Of a stretch of 64,000 bases of DNA, positions 44,846-53,006 are shown piece after piece. Source of the stretch: Nonlabens marinus S1-08 (GTDB lineage: Bacteria; Bacteroidota; Bacteroidia; Flavobacteriales; Flavobacteriaceae); contig NZ_AP014548.1 in the NCBI RefSeq assembly GCF_000831385.1, positions 2,037,779 to 2,101,778 on the forward strand, given 5' to 3'. The position numbers were made by a program, and so were the translations under genes. Position 1 is the first letter of the stretch, and each line of letters starts with the position of its first letter. The notes under the pieces are model-generated. The model searched no databases and was not told the DNA's origin. It was given only the letters and a program-made list of their open reading frames with translations.

Positions 44846-45217
44846 TTAATTAAAGAGGTTTTCAATCTGGTATCGTGCAACTATATGTTTTCGTCCAAAG
44901 GGAACTGCCTTTAGCTGTCCGCGCTTAATCATACGTTGTATGGTCCATCTACTTACACCTATTAATTGTGATGCTTCGGTTACACTTAAAAAATCTTTGT
45001 TGGCAATATTAGTAGATGAGGTTTCAACTGCCTGTGGGGTAGTAGTCTGTTGCTTGTGAGTTTCTCGTAAAGCTTGCTTTACTTTTTCTTCTCTCTTAAT
45101 CTGTTTGTAGTGCCTGCTGTTGCATTTATGCGAACAGTAACGCGTAACTGTGGTACGTGCGGTAAATAGATTTCCACAGTATTCGCAGGTTTTTGGGATG
45201 TGTAGATTGGTACTCAT
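44846..45217 (-). CDS. HTH protein with N-terminal zinc-ribbon
   Basis: 123 residues, translated just upstream of the integrase (7-base gap). The N-terminus has two Cys pairs (CEYCGNLF and YCSHKCNSRHY), as in small zinc-ribbons. The C-terminus carries an HTH_17 excisionase-type domain (SVTEASQLIGVSRWTIQRMIKRGQLKAVPFGRKHIV). A Gln/Thr-rich linker joins them. Position and domain fit a regulator or directionality factor of the integrase. Confidence 0.82.
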   Translation of the reverse strand: MSTNLHIPKTCEYCGNLFTARTTVTRYCSHKCNSRHYKQIKREEKVKQALRETHKQQTTTPQAVETSSTNIANKDFLSVTEASQLIGVSRWTIQRMIKRGQLKAVPFGRKHIVARYQIENLFN

Positions 45218-45300
45218 ATATGGTGCTATTTATGCAGAAGTGGTGCAACGTGGGGCGTTATGGTGCATCATTTCGCTTTGTTTCCTAATCATCATTTTTG

Positions 45301-45380
45301 GGCAACAAATACACAAAGTAGGCAACGATTAGACAACAAATATAGCTGAAAAAGGGCAAATAAGCAACAAAAAAGAATAG
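45301..45380. promoter_or_regulatory. Candidate integrase arm-binding sites, right end
   Basis: GGCAACAAATA (45301-45311), GGCAACG (45321), GACAACAAATA (45332-45342) and AGCAACAAAAA (45373) as direct repeats between the HTH gene and the attachment site. The first is identical to a sequence at 25892-25902. Confidence 0.5.
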
Positions 45381-45435
45381 ATAAATATGTGTAAAGTAAA
45401 GAAAAACAGTTAGTTAAGTACAAAAAGAAAGTTGC

Positions 45436-45451
45436 TTACTTCCCGATGCAA
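45436..45451. repeat. Right attachment site inside the end of mnmE
   Basis: TTACTTCCCGATGCAA. On the minus strand it encodes the C-terminal Cys-Ile-Gly-Lys and the TAA stop of mnmE. Confidence 0.85.
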
Positions 45452-46872
45452 AACTGACTAAAAATATTCCCCAACAGCTCATCATTAGTGATCTCGCCTG
45501 TGATGATGCCAAGTGACTCTGCAGTAGCTTTGATGTCTATGGCGAGGAACTCACTCGAAATATCGTTTTCAATGCCATTTTGAACCTCTAGCAAGGAACT
45601 GTACGCTTTTTGCAGAGCGTCATAATGCCTGGCGTTACTCACGATGCTGTCATCTGCGCTCAATGCGCCACTTTGGAAACTGGCAACTAGTGCTTCTTTA
45701 AGTTCCTCAACACCAGTACCTGATTTTGCGCTTAACGATATTACAATCGTTTCTGGTGAACGTTTTTTGATTTGTTTAGTGATTTCAGCATGTTGTAAAC
45801 CTGTAATTTCATCTAGTTTGTTCAAGATGACCACGACAGGTTTATCTGGAAAACGTTCTTTTAAAATCTGGATGCGCATCAAACAGTGCACAATTCGCGG
45901 GTTTGAATTGAGCTGTGTGGCGTCCAGTAGATAAAGAACCAATCTGGACTGCTCTGCTTTGGAATAGCTGCGCTGGATCCCCATCGTTTCAATGGTATCT
46001 GTTGTTTCCCTGATTCCAGCAGTGTCAATAAACCTAAAACGGATTCCATCGATATTGATTTCGTCCTCAATGCTGTCCCTAGTGGTTCCAGCGATGTCGC
46101 TTACAATTGCTTTTTCCTCGTTCAGCAAAGCATTTAATAAAGTAGATTTCCCAACGTTAGGTTCGCCCACAATAGCGATTGGGATTCCCGATTTCAACAC
46201 ATTACCAAGGGCAAAAGAGTCAATCAGCTTCCGCAAGGTTTGTTGGCTTTCAGACAACAGTCGTTTGAGATCATCCCTATTGGCAAATTCCACATCTTCC
46301 TCACCAAAATCCAATTCTAATTCTATCATGCTCGAGAAGTTGAGCAATTGCTTTCTTAACCCTTGTAGTTCGCTAGAGAAACCGCCGCGCATTTGCTGTA
46401 AAGCAATCTGATGGGCAGTAGCACTCTCGCTAGATATCAAATCGGCTACAGCTTCTGCTTGTGAAAGATCCATTTTGGCATTGAGAAAGGCCTGTAAAGT
46501 GAATTCACCGGCCTGAGCCATACGTGCACCTTTTCTCAAACACAAGCCTATGATTTCTTGTTGTATGTAAATGGATCCATGGCAGGAAATTTCTACAACA
46601 TCCTCTCCCGTATAGGATCTAGGAGCGTCAAACCTAGTCAATAGCACTTGGTCTACGATTCGATCGCCGTCATAAACGTGTCCTAATGTCACTGTATTTG
46701 GATGCAGTCGCTCGTATAATTTTGAGGATGGTTTTGAGTGCGCTTTCGCGAAAGCGGGAACAAAAACCGCCGCAGCAATAGCATGAGATTCTGAACCTGA
46801 AAGTCGAATCACAGCAATGGCACCTGAACCTGCAGGCGTAGCTAAAGCAACAATAGTATCATTTTTGAACAT
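45436..46872 (-). CDS. mnmE: tRNA modification GTPase MnmE
   Basis: 478 residues from ATG 46872 (MFKNDTIVALATP); an upstream in-frame ATG would add five residues. The N-terminal tetrahydrofolate-binding domain includes APRSYTGEDVVEISCHG and AGEFTLQAFLNAKMDLSQAEAVADLI. The central G domain shows GEPNVGKSTLLNALL, DIAGTTRD, DTAG and NKLD. The C-terminus ends in the conserved FCIGK, with the Cys of the catalytic tail. With MnmG it makes the cmnm5 modification at the wobble U of tRNAs. The end of the gene is the insertion site of the element, but the coding sequence is restored intact. A palindrome copy at 46741-46756 is read as PAFAKAHSK in the N-terminal domain. Confidence 0.96.
   Translation of the reverse strand: MFKNDTIVALATPAGSGAIAVIRLSGSESHAIAAAVFVPAFAKAHSKPSSKLYERLHPNTVTLGHVYDGDRIVDQVLLTRFDAPRSYTGEDVVEISCHGSIYIQQEIIGLCLRKGARMAQAGEFTLQAFLNAKMDLSQAEAVADLISSESATAHQIALQQMRGGFSSELQGLRKQLLNFSSMIELELDFGEEDVEFANRDDLKRLLSESQQTLRKLIDSFALGNVLKSGIPIAIVGEPNVGKSTLLNALLNEEKAIVSDIAGTTRDSIEDEINIDGIRFRFIDTAGIRETTDTIETMGIQRSYSKAEQSRLVLYLLDATQLNSNPRIVHCLMRIQILKERFPDKPVVVILNKLDEITGLQHAEITKQIKKRSPETIVISLSAKSGTGVEELKEALVASFQSGALSADDSIVSNARHYDALQKAYSSLLEVQNGIENDISSEFLAIDIKATAESLGIITGEITNDELLGNIFSQFCIGK
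46741..46756. repeat. Palindrome copy inside mnmE
   Basis: Perfect 16-bp CGCTTTCGCGAAAGCG, read as PAFAKA. Confidence 0.9.
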
Positions 46873-46876
46873 AGTA

Positions 46877-46884
46877 CAAAGGTA
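46877..46884 (-). promoter_or_regulatory. mnmE: Probable -7 box (TACCTTTG) at the start of mnmE
   Basis: It matches TAnnTTTG on the minus strand and ends only 4-5 bases before ATG 46872. Transcription starting about 5-7 nt beyond the box would give a leaderless or nearly leaderless message. Confidence 0.5.
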
Positions 46885-46937
46885 CATTCTATTCTTTTGA
46901 AGTGGTCATACCGTTCAGAAAAGTCTGTAAATCAAAA

Positions 46938-46961
46938 CAGCCCAATCAAACGATTGGGCTG
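46938..46961 (-). terminator. Terminator of the T9SS-A protein gene
   Basis: CAGCCCAATC (46938-46947) / GATTGGGCTG (46952-46961), AAAC loop; a T-rich run follows on the minus strand. Confidence 0.85.
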
Positions 46962-46986
46962 CTCTTAAATGTAGCGTTGATTGCGT

Positions 46987-49365
46987 TTATTGGATCATCA
47001 ATTTGCGGGATAGTTGTTGATCGCCATTAGATAGCGTAATAACATACATACCCTGCGCTATGTCGCTGGTGTTGATTACCGTTGCGCCACTGGAAGTCAA
47101 ATCTAAAGTTTGATTGATAACTACCTGACCTAAAAGGTTAGTCACCTTCAAGCCTATGTTTGCATTATTCCACTCTGGTACATTCACAAATAAGTGCCCA
47201 TCGCTTACAGGATTAGGATACACGCTCCATGAAATGGTTGCAGCCTCATCAGTCCCAGCTGTACTTTTGTCAAATTTGAGTTTGAAGCGATCAGCGTTCG
47301 CACTTTCGTTTGACGTATCTACCGTATAATTTACTGTATTTTGTCCAGAGTCTAGAGTAGTTTCTGTATTCAAAAACTGATCTACTAGAATCGCCGTAGT
47401 TTCAGCTTCCATGTTTTCTAGATTTACCCACAGTTCATAGGTGGCGTATTGATAGTTTCTAAAGTCTAATTCCAGTATTTCTTGATCTGTAGGAACAGCT
47501 CTGGATTCAATACTTAAGAACGTATTTTCATCATATTTTCTAGAAATACTTTCATCAATATTAAAAAGCTTTCTAGCATCGTTGAGTGTTTTATCATTTG
47601 TCCCATCAAAATTCATTTTCAACTGGTCCACTAAAATTCTTTCCGTACCGTTGATAGCGGTCAAATTCATTGAAATGGACGGTGTTTCGTTTACAGAAAA
47701 TGTGGTCAAATTAGTTTGCGAGGGAGCTCTGGAAGCTCTATCAAATGTGATAGAAGCGGCACCATTAGTTGCAGTTTCTACAAAGAAGGATTGACCTGGT
47801 TGGATGAATTGTAAAGGACTGTCTGCACCGCTAACGTCTATAGTTGCATAAGCTCCTCTCGTAGAAGCATTGGCGTTCCATACATAGACAAAATTAGGAT
47901 TCAAGTTCGTTTTAGGTAAGGATTCAAAGTTTACCACTGCTTGAAAAGGATTACCAACTAGACTGAAAAATCCTGCTGTAGGATTCAAGGTCACGCTAGG
48001 TTCCGTTAGAACTGGTGCTCCTAATGCTCTTAACGTCACATTACTGTTGGGCTGGTTAGCAGGACTGGAAGCCAAGTCATAATTGCGATCCCCTCGCACA
48101 AATAGGCGGTATCCTTTTCCTGCTTCAAGAGATAGCACGTCTGTATTGGCAATAGGGTTCCAAGCTGCTGATTGATTGGTAGAGGTGTCTGTATTGTCAA
48201 AAGTAAATAATGACGATGCTCCAGTAGTTGTAGCATCAAATCCATTTGCCCCAGTAGTCGAGCCAGTTATATGTGTGCCAAGTCCTGCTACAGCGTTTCC
48301 ACCATCTTGCCAGTTGTCATAAATGGATCCGGAACTATTCACAGGAGAAGTAACAAAACGAAACGCTCTTCTATCATTAGTGAATGCTGGAATAAAACGT
48401 TCCATACTTAGATCTCCAGTTACTGTGGCGCTTGCACCACTAATCAATTGCGCGGTACCGTTAGCATCGCTTGCAAATCGTGTAGTGCCATTGTTGGTCA
48501 ATGATCCATTAAGGTTAAGTATTTGATCTGATGAGATGGTTAATATTGCAGCACCATCAACAGTGAGTGAGTTATTAATTGTTACAGGGACATCTGCCTC
48601 AACTGTATTCTTTACAACGATAGATTCGCTTGGCGTGGGTACGCTTGCATTGACCCAGGTTGCGGTCGAGCTCCAAACTCCATCAGCAATTGTTCTTTTT
48701 GTACCGACAAAATCTAAACTTGAAGTAAAGGTTACATCATCGGTTCCCGGATTACCAGATGGTAAACCATCTCCATATCCTTCATCACTTCTAAAAACAC
48801 CATTTCCACCAAATCCGTCCATGTAGGTAATAACAAATTTGAAATTGTTGGAATTTGAAATTCCCAATTCACTCCAGTCGAATGAAAAAGTAAAAGATGT
48901 ATCGGTATTGTTAGCTGGGTTTCCAACACCATCTATGAAAGGGAATTCAGCATTTTCAATGAGCTGCCACAACCCTCCAAAGCCAGTGTTGATTGCTATT
49001 GCATAATCAGCTTCAAATCCACTTGGGAAGTTAACCACAGAACGTGAAGCTCCATCAAAACCTCCATAACCAGCTATGGAACGTCTTAATTTGTCTCCTG
49101 AATTAGGATCGTTAAAATTTACCGTTGAACTAAAGCCCCCTGATTTGGAATCGATATAAATCACCATCTCATTATTGAAATTGTCGCTAGTACCTTTTGT
49201 GAAAGTACCTGTAACAGTAGTGCCATTATCTGAAAATTGAAGAGAACTTGGGCCTACTGGACCTCCAAAGCCAGTATTACCATTACCAGAATAATTGACT
49301 TGTGCCTGTAACGCTATCGTGGCGAAAAAAAGCGAAAATAATGTCGAAACGTAAAATTTTATCAT
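46987..49365 (-). CDS. Large secreted protein with T9SS type A sorting domain
   Basis: 792 residues with a signal peptide (LFSLFFATIALQAQ). The body is beta-rich: an N-terminal domain (about 25-225) with repeated strand-turn patterns, a middle with GWSST/TATW-type blocks, and many Asn/Gly turns. The last 80 residues form the type A sorting domain: SWSVYPNPVSDGHLFVNV, LLGQVV, IAQGMYVITLSNGDQQLSRKLMIQ. It is therefore exported through the type IX system and attached to the surface or released. No catalytic motif was recognised; adhesion or polymer binding is possible. It is monocistronic with its own terminator. Confidence 0.88.
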   Translation of the reverse strand: MIKFYVSTLFSLFFATIALQAQVNYSGNGNTGFGGPVGPSSLQFSDNGTTVTGTFTKGTSDNFNNEMVIYIDSKSGGFSSTVNFNDPNSGDKLRRSIAGYGGFDGASRSVVNFPSGFEADYAIAINTGFGGLWQLIENAEFPFIDGVGNPANNTDTSFTFSFDWSELGISNSNNFKFVITYMDGFGGNGVFRSDEGYGDGLPSGNPGTDDVTFTSSLDFVGTKRTIADGVWSSTATWVNASVPTPSESIVVKNTVEADVPVTINNSLTVDGAAILTISSDQILNLNGSLTNNGTTRFASDANGTAQLISGASATVTGDLSMERFIPAFTNDRRAFRFVTSPVNSSGSIYDNWQDGGNAVAGLGTHITGSTTGANGFDATTTGASSLFTFDNTDTSTNQSAAWNPIANTDVLSLEAGKGYRLFVRGDRNYDLASSPANQPNSNVTLRALGAPVLTEPSVTLNPTAGFFSLVGNPFQAVVNFESLPKTNLNPNFVYVWNANASTRGAYATIDVSGADSPLQFIQPGQSFFVETATNGAASITFDRASRAPSQTNLTTFSVNETPSISMNLTAINGTERILVDQLKMNFDGTNDKTLNDARKLFNIDESISRKYDENTFLSIESRAVPTDQEILELDFRNYQYATYELWVNLENMEAETTAILVDQFLNTETTLDSGQNTVNYTVDTSNESANADRFKLKFDKSTAGTDEAATISWSVYPNPVSDGHLFVNVPEWNNANIGLKVTNLLGQVVINQTLDLTSSGATVINTSDIAQGMYVITLSNGDQQLSRKLMIQ

Positions 49366-49563
49366 GATGTTTAATATTTATCTAGTAAATATATTCAATA
49401 AATAGTTCTTTCAATCACTGGTTTTAAGTTAGGTAGCATTGATTCCGCACTCTTTATCGATTTTTTAAGGGGTAGTTGGAACTACAAGGTTTTCGTAAAT
49501 TCTCGGAATTAAGTGCTGTTTGCACAAAATCCTTTATTTTTAAGTATTTAAAAATCTGACCTG

Positions 49564-52035
49564 ATGAAAATGACCTTTAAATGCATTGCGTTTGTGACGG
49601 TATTCGCTTTCGCGAAAGCGTACGCACAAGAAAAACTTACCTACCAGCAACCCTCTGAGGAGATTATGAAGCTGGTAGATTATGACCGCCCACCATGGGC
49701 ATTAATAGATACGGATGCAGAAAACATGGTGCTGCTCTACAGGGATACCTATAAATCCATCGCCGATTTATCTGAAGAAGAAATGCGGCTGGGTGGCTTG
49801 CGCATCAATCCTAAAACTAACATAGGCAGCCGAACGACCTTTTATGACAAGGTCGCCATTCAAAAAGTAGGATCTAAAGAAATGCGGCCTGTAACTGGTT
49901 TACCCGCTACGCCTAAATTATCCAATGTCAATTGGTCTCCAGATGAATCCATGATAGCCATGACGCACACCACAAATAATGGAACTGAAGTCTGGGTGCT
50001 GGACGTGGAAAAAGCAGCAGCCCGCAAACTTACTGACGCTACTGTAAATGCAAATATGGGAAACCCACTGGACTGGTTTAAAGATGGAAAATCTTTATTA
50101 GTCAAAATGCTGGCAGATGATCGCAAGCCACTTATTGATACGAGTGTAGACATCCCGTCAGGCCCTACCATTTCTACCAGCGATGGTTCTAAAGCACAAA
50201 ACAGGACCTATCAGGATTTACTTAAAAACCCTTCAGACGAGCATAATTTTGAGCAACTGGCATTGAGCAAATTGGTGCGAGTACATCTAGATGGAACTTC
50301 ATCAGATTACCTTCCAGGAGCTATGTATACAGGTGTTTCTTTTTCGCCAGATGGTTCTCATGTGATGGTTTCTAAACTGCAAAAACCTTTTTCTTACATC
50401 GTCACATATGGCAGGTTTCCACAACAATCTCATGTATACGACACAAACGCCACTTTAGTTGCTCAAGTAAATGACGTGCCGTTAATTGAAGAAATGCCAC
50501 AAGGTTTCATGGCAGAACGTGAAGGGAAAAGGAACATGTCCTGGAGGGCAGATCAACCGCATACCTTAATGTTTGCGACTGTTTTAGATAAAGGAGATCC
50601 TGAGGTAGAGGTTCCTTACCGTGATCAAGTATATACTTGGGAAAGTCCTTTTAAAGAAGGGACTCAAAAGGAATTGGTAAAGACAAAAGATCGCTTTTCT
50701 GGAATCACCTTTGGTGATAAGAATACGGCAATAGTATATGATTACTGGTGGAATACTCGCAATACAAGAACCTATGTATTTGACCCAAGCGATGCCTCAA
50801 AAGAACCAACGGTTCTTTTTGATCGCAGCTATCAAGATTCCTATTCAGATCCAGGGAGTTTTGTGACGGTTAAGAATGAATACAATAACAGTGTGCTAAA
50901 GCTCAATGGAGATATCGCTTTCCTAATGGGAGATGGGTATTCTGATAAAGGTCAGTTTCCATTTATTGATCAAATAAACCTTGAGACTCAGGATAAAAAG
51001 CGTTTATACACGTCCACTTATACAGACAAGAAAGAGACACTAGTTGAAGCGCTAGATATGGATAAAGGAACTGTGTTGGTGCGTATAGAAGGACCTACAC
51101 AATACCCTAATTACTACATCCGTAATATTTATAAAAAGAACAAACTGGATCAGATCAGTTATTTTGAAAATCCCTTTTCTGGAATGCAAAACGTGCATAA
51201 AGAACTCATCACCTATAAAAGAGATGATGGTGTGCCTTTGAACGCAACGTTGTATTTACCACCTAATTATGACATGAAGAAGAAGGAAAAACTTCCTATG
51301 CTATTATGGGCTTACCCAGTGGAATACAAGGATGCATCTAATGCTGGTCAAAACACTCAAAACCCTAATGAATTTATCTATCCAAGTTATGGAAGTTTTG
51401 TCTATTGGGTGATGAAAGGTTATGCTGTGGTTGACGATGCGGCATTCCCAATTATTGGCGAAGGGGATACAGAGCCAAATGATACCTTTTTAAAGCAATT
51501 GGTGGCTAACGGTAAGGCGGCAATTGACGCAGTAGATGAAATGGGGTATATAGATCGAAATAGAGTAGGAGTAGGAGGTCATAGTTACGGTGCTTTTATG
51601 ACAGCAAATCTATTGGCACATTCTGACCTATTCGCAGCTGGAATCGCTAGATCTGGAGCCTATAACAGAACCTTGACGCCATTTGGCTTTCAAAGTGAGG
51701 AACGTAATTACTGGGAGGCGCCAGAAATTTATAATACCATGTCACCTTTCATGAATGCAGAAAAAGTGGATGAGCCTATATTACTTATTCATGGACAGGC
51801 AGATAATAATAGCGGTACCTATCCATTACAAAGTGAGCGTTACTTTAATGCCTTAAAAGGTCTGGGAGCTACGGCACGACTGGTAATGTTGCCTAAAGAA
51901 AGTCACGGTTATGCCGCTAAAGAGTCCATTCTTCATGTGTTATGGGAGCAAGACCAATGGCTGGATAAATATGTAAAGAATAAGCCAGTGGCAAACAACG
52001 AAATGAAAGCAGAACCGCAAATGAAAGGTGAGTAA
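49564..52035 (+). CDS. S9 family (glutamyl-endopeptidase/prolyl-oligopeptidase type) peptidase
   Basis: 823 residues with a signal peptide that is partly made by a palindrome copy (FVTVFAFAKAYAQ). The N-terminal two thirds form a seven-bladed-type propeller with RPPWALIDTDAENMVLL and LRINPKTNIGSRTTFYD, which is the pattern of the glutamyl-endopeptidase (S9D) branch. The C-terminal alpha/beta-hydrolase has Ser674 in VGGHSYGAFMTA, Asp in LIHGQADNNSGTYP and His in PKESHGYAAKE. It should hydrolyse peptides in the periplasm or outside. The gene is monocistronic with a strong terminator. Confidence 0.9.
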   Translation: MKMTFKCIAFVTVFAFAKAYAQEKLTYQQPSEEIMKLVDYDRPPWALIDTDAENMVLLYRDTYKSIADLSEEEMRLGGLRINPKTNIGSRTTFYDKVAIQKVGSKEMRPVTGLPATPKLSNVNWSPDESMIAMTHTTNNGTEVWVLDVEKAAARKLTDATVNANMGNPLDWFKDGKSLLVKMLADDRKPLIDTSVDIPSGPTISTSDGSKAQNRTYQDLLKNPSDEHNFEQLALSKLVRVHLDGTSSDYLPGAMYTGVSFSPDGSHVMVSKLQKPFSYIVTYGRFPQQSHVYDTNATLVAQVNDVPLIEEMPQGFMAEREGKRNMSWRADQPHTLMFATVLDKGDPEVEVPYRDQVYTWESPFKEGTQKELVKTKDRFSGITFGDKNTAIVYDYWWNTRNTRTYVFDPSDASKEPTVLFDRSYQDSYSDPGSFVTVKNEYNNSVLKLNGDIAFLMGDGYSDKGQFPFIDQINLETQDKKRLYTSTYTDKKETLVEALDMDKGTVLVRIEGPTQYPNYYIRNIYKKNKLDQISYFENPFSGMQNVHKELITYKRDDGVPLNATLYLPPNYDMKKKEKLPMLLWAYPVEYKDASNAGQNTQNPNEFIYPSYGSFVYWVMKGYAVVDDAAFPIIGEGDTEPNDTFLKQLVANGKAAIDAVDEMGYIDRNRVGVGGHSYGAFMTANLLAHSDLFAAGIARSGAYNRTLTPFGFQSEERNYWEAPEIYNTMSPFMNAEKVDEPILLIHGQADNNSGTYPLQSERYFNALKGLGATARLVMLPKESHGYAAKESILHVLWEQDQWLDKYVKNKPVANNEMKAEPQMKGE
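49603..49620. repeat. Palindrome copy that encodes part of a signal peptide
   Basis: TTCGCTTTCGCGAAAGCG in frame as FAFAKA, forming the h-region end and cleavage-site neighbourhood of the S9 peptidase signal peptide. Confidence 0.9.
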
Positions 52036-52058
52036 AACTTTAACCAACCATTAATTAA

Positions 52059-52087
52059 AAACGATCCCTTGAGGATCGTTTTTTTTG
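52059..52087 (+). terminator. Intrinsic terminator of the S9 peptidase gene
   Basis: AACGATCC (52060-52067) / GGATCGTT (52073-52080), 5-nt loop, long T-run. Confidence 0.9.
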
Positions 52088-52197
52088 CTTTCAAGAAGTT
52101 TTACATAGCCGAAGTTTATGCTGAACTCGCGGAAGTATGAAAGGGAAATCACCTAGAGCATCCCAATCAACACAATAACGAGTTGTATTTTTACGGC

Positions 52198-52626
52198 ATG
52201 TATTCAAAGGAAGAAGCAAAGCAAATACGACAGGATTTTTGGACCTTTTTTGGGAAACGGTACCACCGCAAGTGGACTTTGTACGATACAAAAATTAAGG
52301 ATATCAATCTGAAATTTTCCATGGAAGATCCACGGGCAATGGTTTCAATAGATGTGGAACATGATGATGACGTTTTCCGCGAGTATTATTTTGATAAGTT
52401 GAAAAGCCTAAAGTCTATTTTAATAGAAGAAGTTTCTGAAGATTTGGTTTTTGATCCACACTACCTTCTAGAGTCAGGAAAAGAAATTTCTAGAATCTAT
52501 ATCTATCTAGAGCCGGTTAAATTAATGCGTAAAACAGACTGGCCTAAGATTTATGAATTTTTCTATAAGTATATGGATCGCCTAGAAACCTTTTTCTGGG
52601 AATATCAAGATTATATCAAGGAGTAA
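52198..52626 (+). CDS. DUF4268 protein
   Basis: 142 residues from ATG 52198 (MYSKEEAKQIRQDFW); a TTG at 52183 in frame would add five residues. The opening helix SKEEAKQIRQDFWTFFGKRY, then LYDTKIKDINLKFSM, then VSIDVEHDDDVFREYYFDKL, matches the DUF4268 family. Related domains occur in small proteins and in larger nuclease-associated proteins. There is no clear catalytic set in this short form, and the function is not established. It converges with the Hpt gene and the gap between them is one base. Confidence 0.8.
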   Translation: MYSKEEAKQIRQDFWTFFGKRYHRKWTLYDTKIKDINLKFSMEDPRAMVSIDVEHDDDVFREYYFDKLKSLKSILIEEVSEDLVFDPHYLLESGKEISRIYIYLEPVKLMRKTDWPKIYEFFYKYMDRLETFFWEYQDYIKE

Positions 52627-52627
52627 A

Positions 52628-52990
52628 TTATCTCCTTTTTAAGCTTTTTATAGTTCTCATAATCAACTTCAAACCCTCTTCATAACCGTCTTGAAACTGC
52701 TTGAAAAGCCTTGGAATCTCTTCAATTTGTTCCTTTCTCTTTGCACGGTTTTCAATTTCTTGTAGCAATAGAGTTTCCTTTTCCATGCCCAGCATTCGAT
52801 AACTACTTTTCACCTTGTGTGCGAGAAGGCCAGAGGCATAATAATCCTCAATAGACATCTTGTTTTTAAGGTCCTCATAATCATTAGGAACCTCAATCAT
52901 AAACATTTCCAGCACCGCGATAAATGTTTCTGGATCGTCGCCGAAGGATTCCTTTAATTGTTCTAATTCTAAAATATCATTTTCACTCAT
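52628..52990 (-). CDS. Hpt (histidine phosphotransfer) protein
   Basis: 120 residues from ATG 52990, or 122 from ATG 52996. The longer frame back to 53059 would overlap the upstream ATPase gene and lacks a plausible extra domain. The Hpt helix has the phospho-acceptor His in SGLLAHKVKSSYRMLGM (about residue 59), with the usual Lys three residues before a Ser-rich turn. It is a monodomain, all-helical shuttle that passes phosphate between hybrid kinases and response regulators. It is downstream of the ComM-like gene by 16 bases and probably co-transcribed. The hybrid kinase at 1472-3700 is a possible partner. Confidence 0.82.
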   Translation of the reverse strand: MSENDILELEQLKESFGDDPETFIAVLEMFMIEVPNDYEDLKNKMSIEDYYASGLLAHKVKSSYRMLGMEKETLLLQEIENRAKRKEQIEEIPRLFKQFQDGYEEGLKLIMRTIKSLKRR

Positions 52991-53006
52991 AATCATTTGT
53001 TTTAGG

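Larger units (their letters stand above)
25835..45451. mobile_element. Integrated element of about 19.6 kb at the 3' end of mnmE
   Basis: The element is bounded by a 16-bp direct repeat (25835-25850 and 45436-45451). The right copy is the last four codons plus stop of mnmE with part of the codon before. It encodes a tyrosine integrase close to the mnmE side, excisionase-like HTH proteins, primase/replication-type proteins, a seven-gene defence-type cargo operon, a structured non-coding tract, one hypothetical protein and a DUF6266 protein. Repeated GGCAACAAATA-type sequences just inside both ends fit integrase arm sites. No relaxase, coupling protein or conjugation genes are visible, so it is an integrative, possibly mobilisable island or satellite-like element. 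It contains no perfect copy of the chromosomal palindrome. Confidence 0.85.

Noticed and set aside
25835..45451. Conjugative element
   Set aside because: No relaxase, coupling ATPase or conjugative pore genes are visible; only integrase, excision and primase-type genes.
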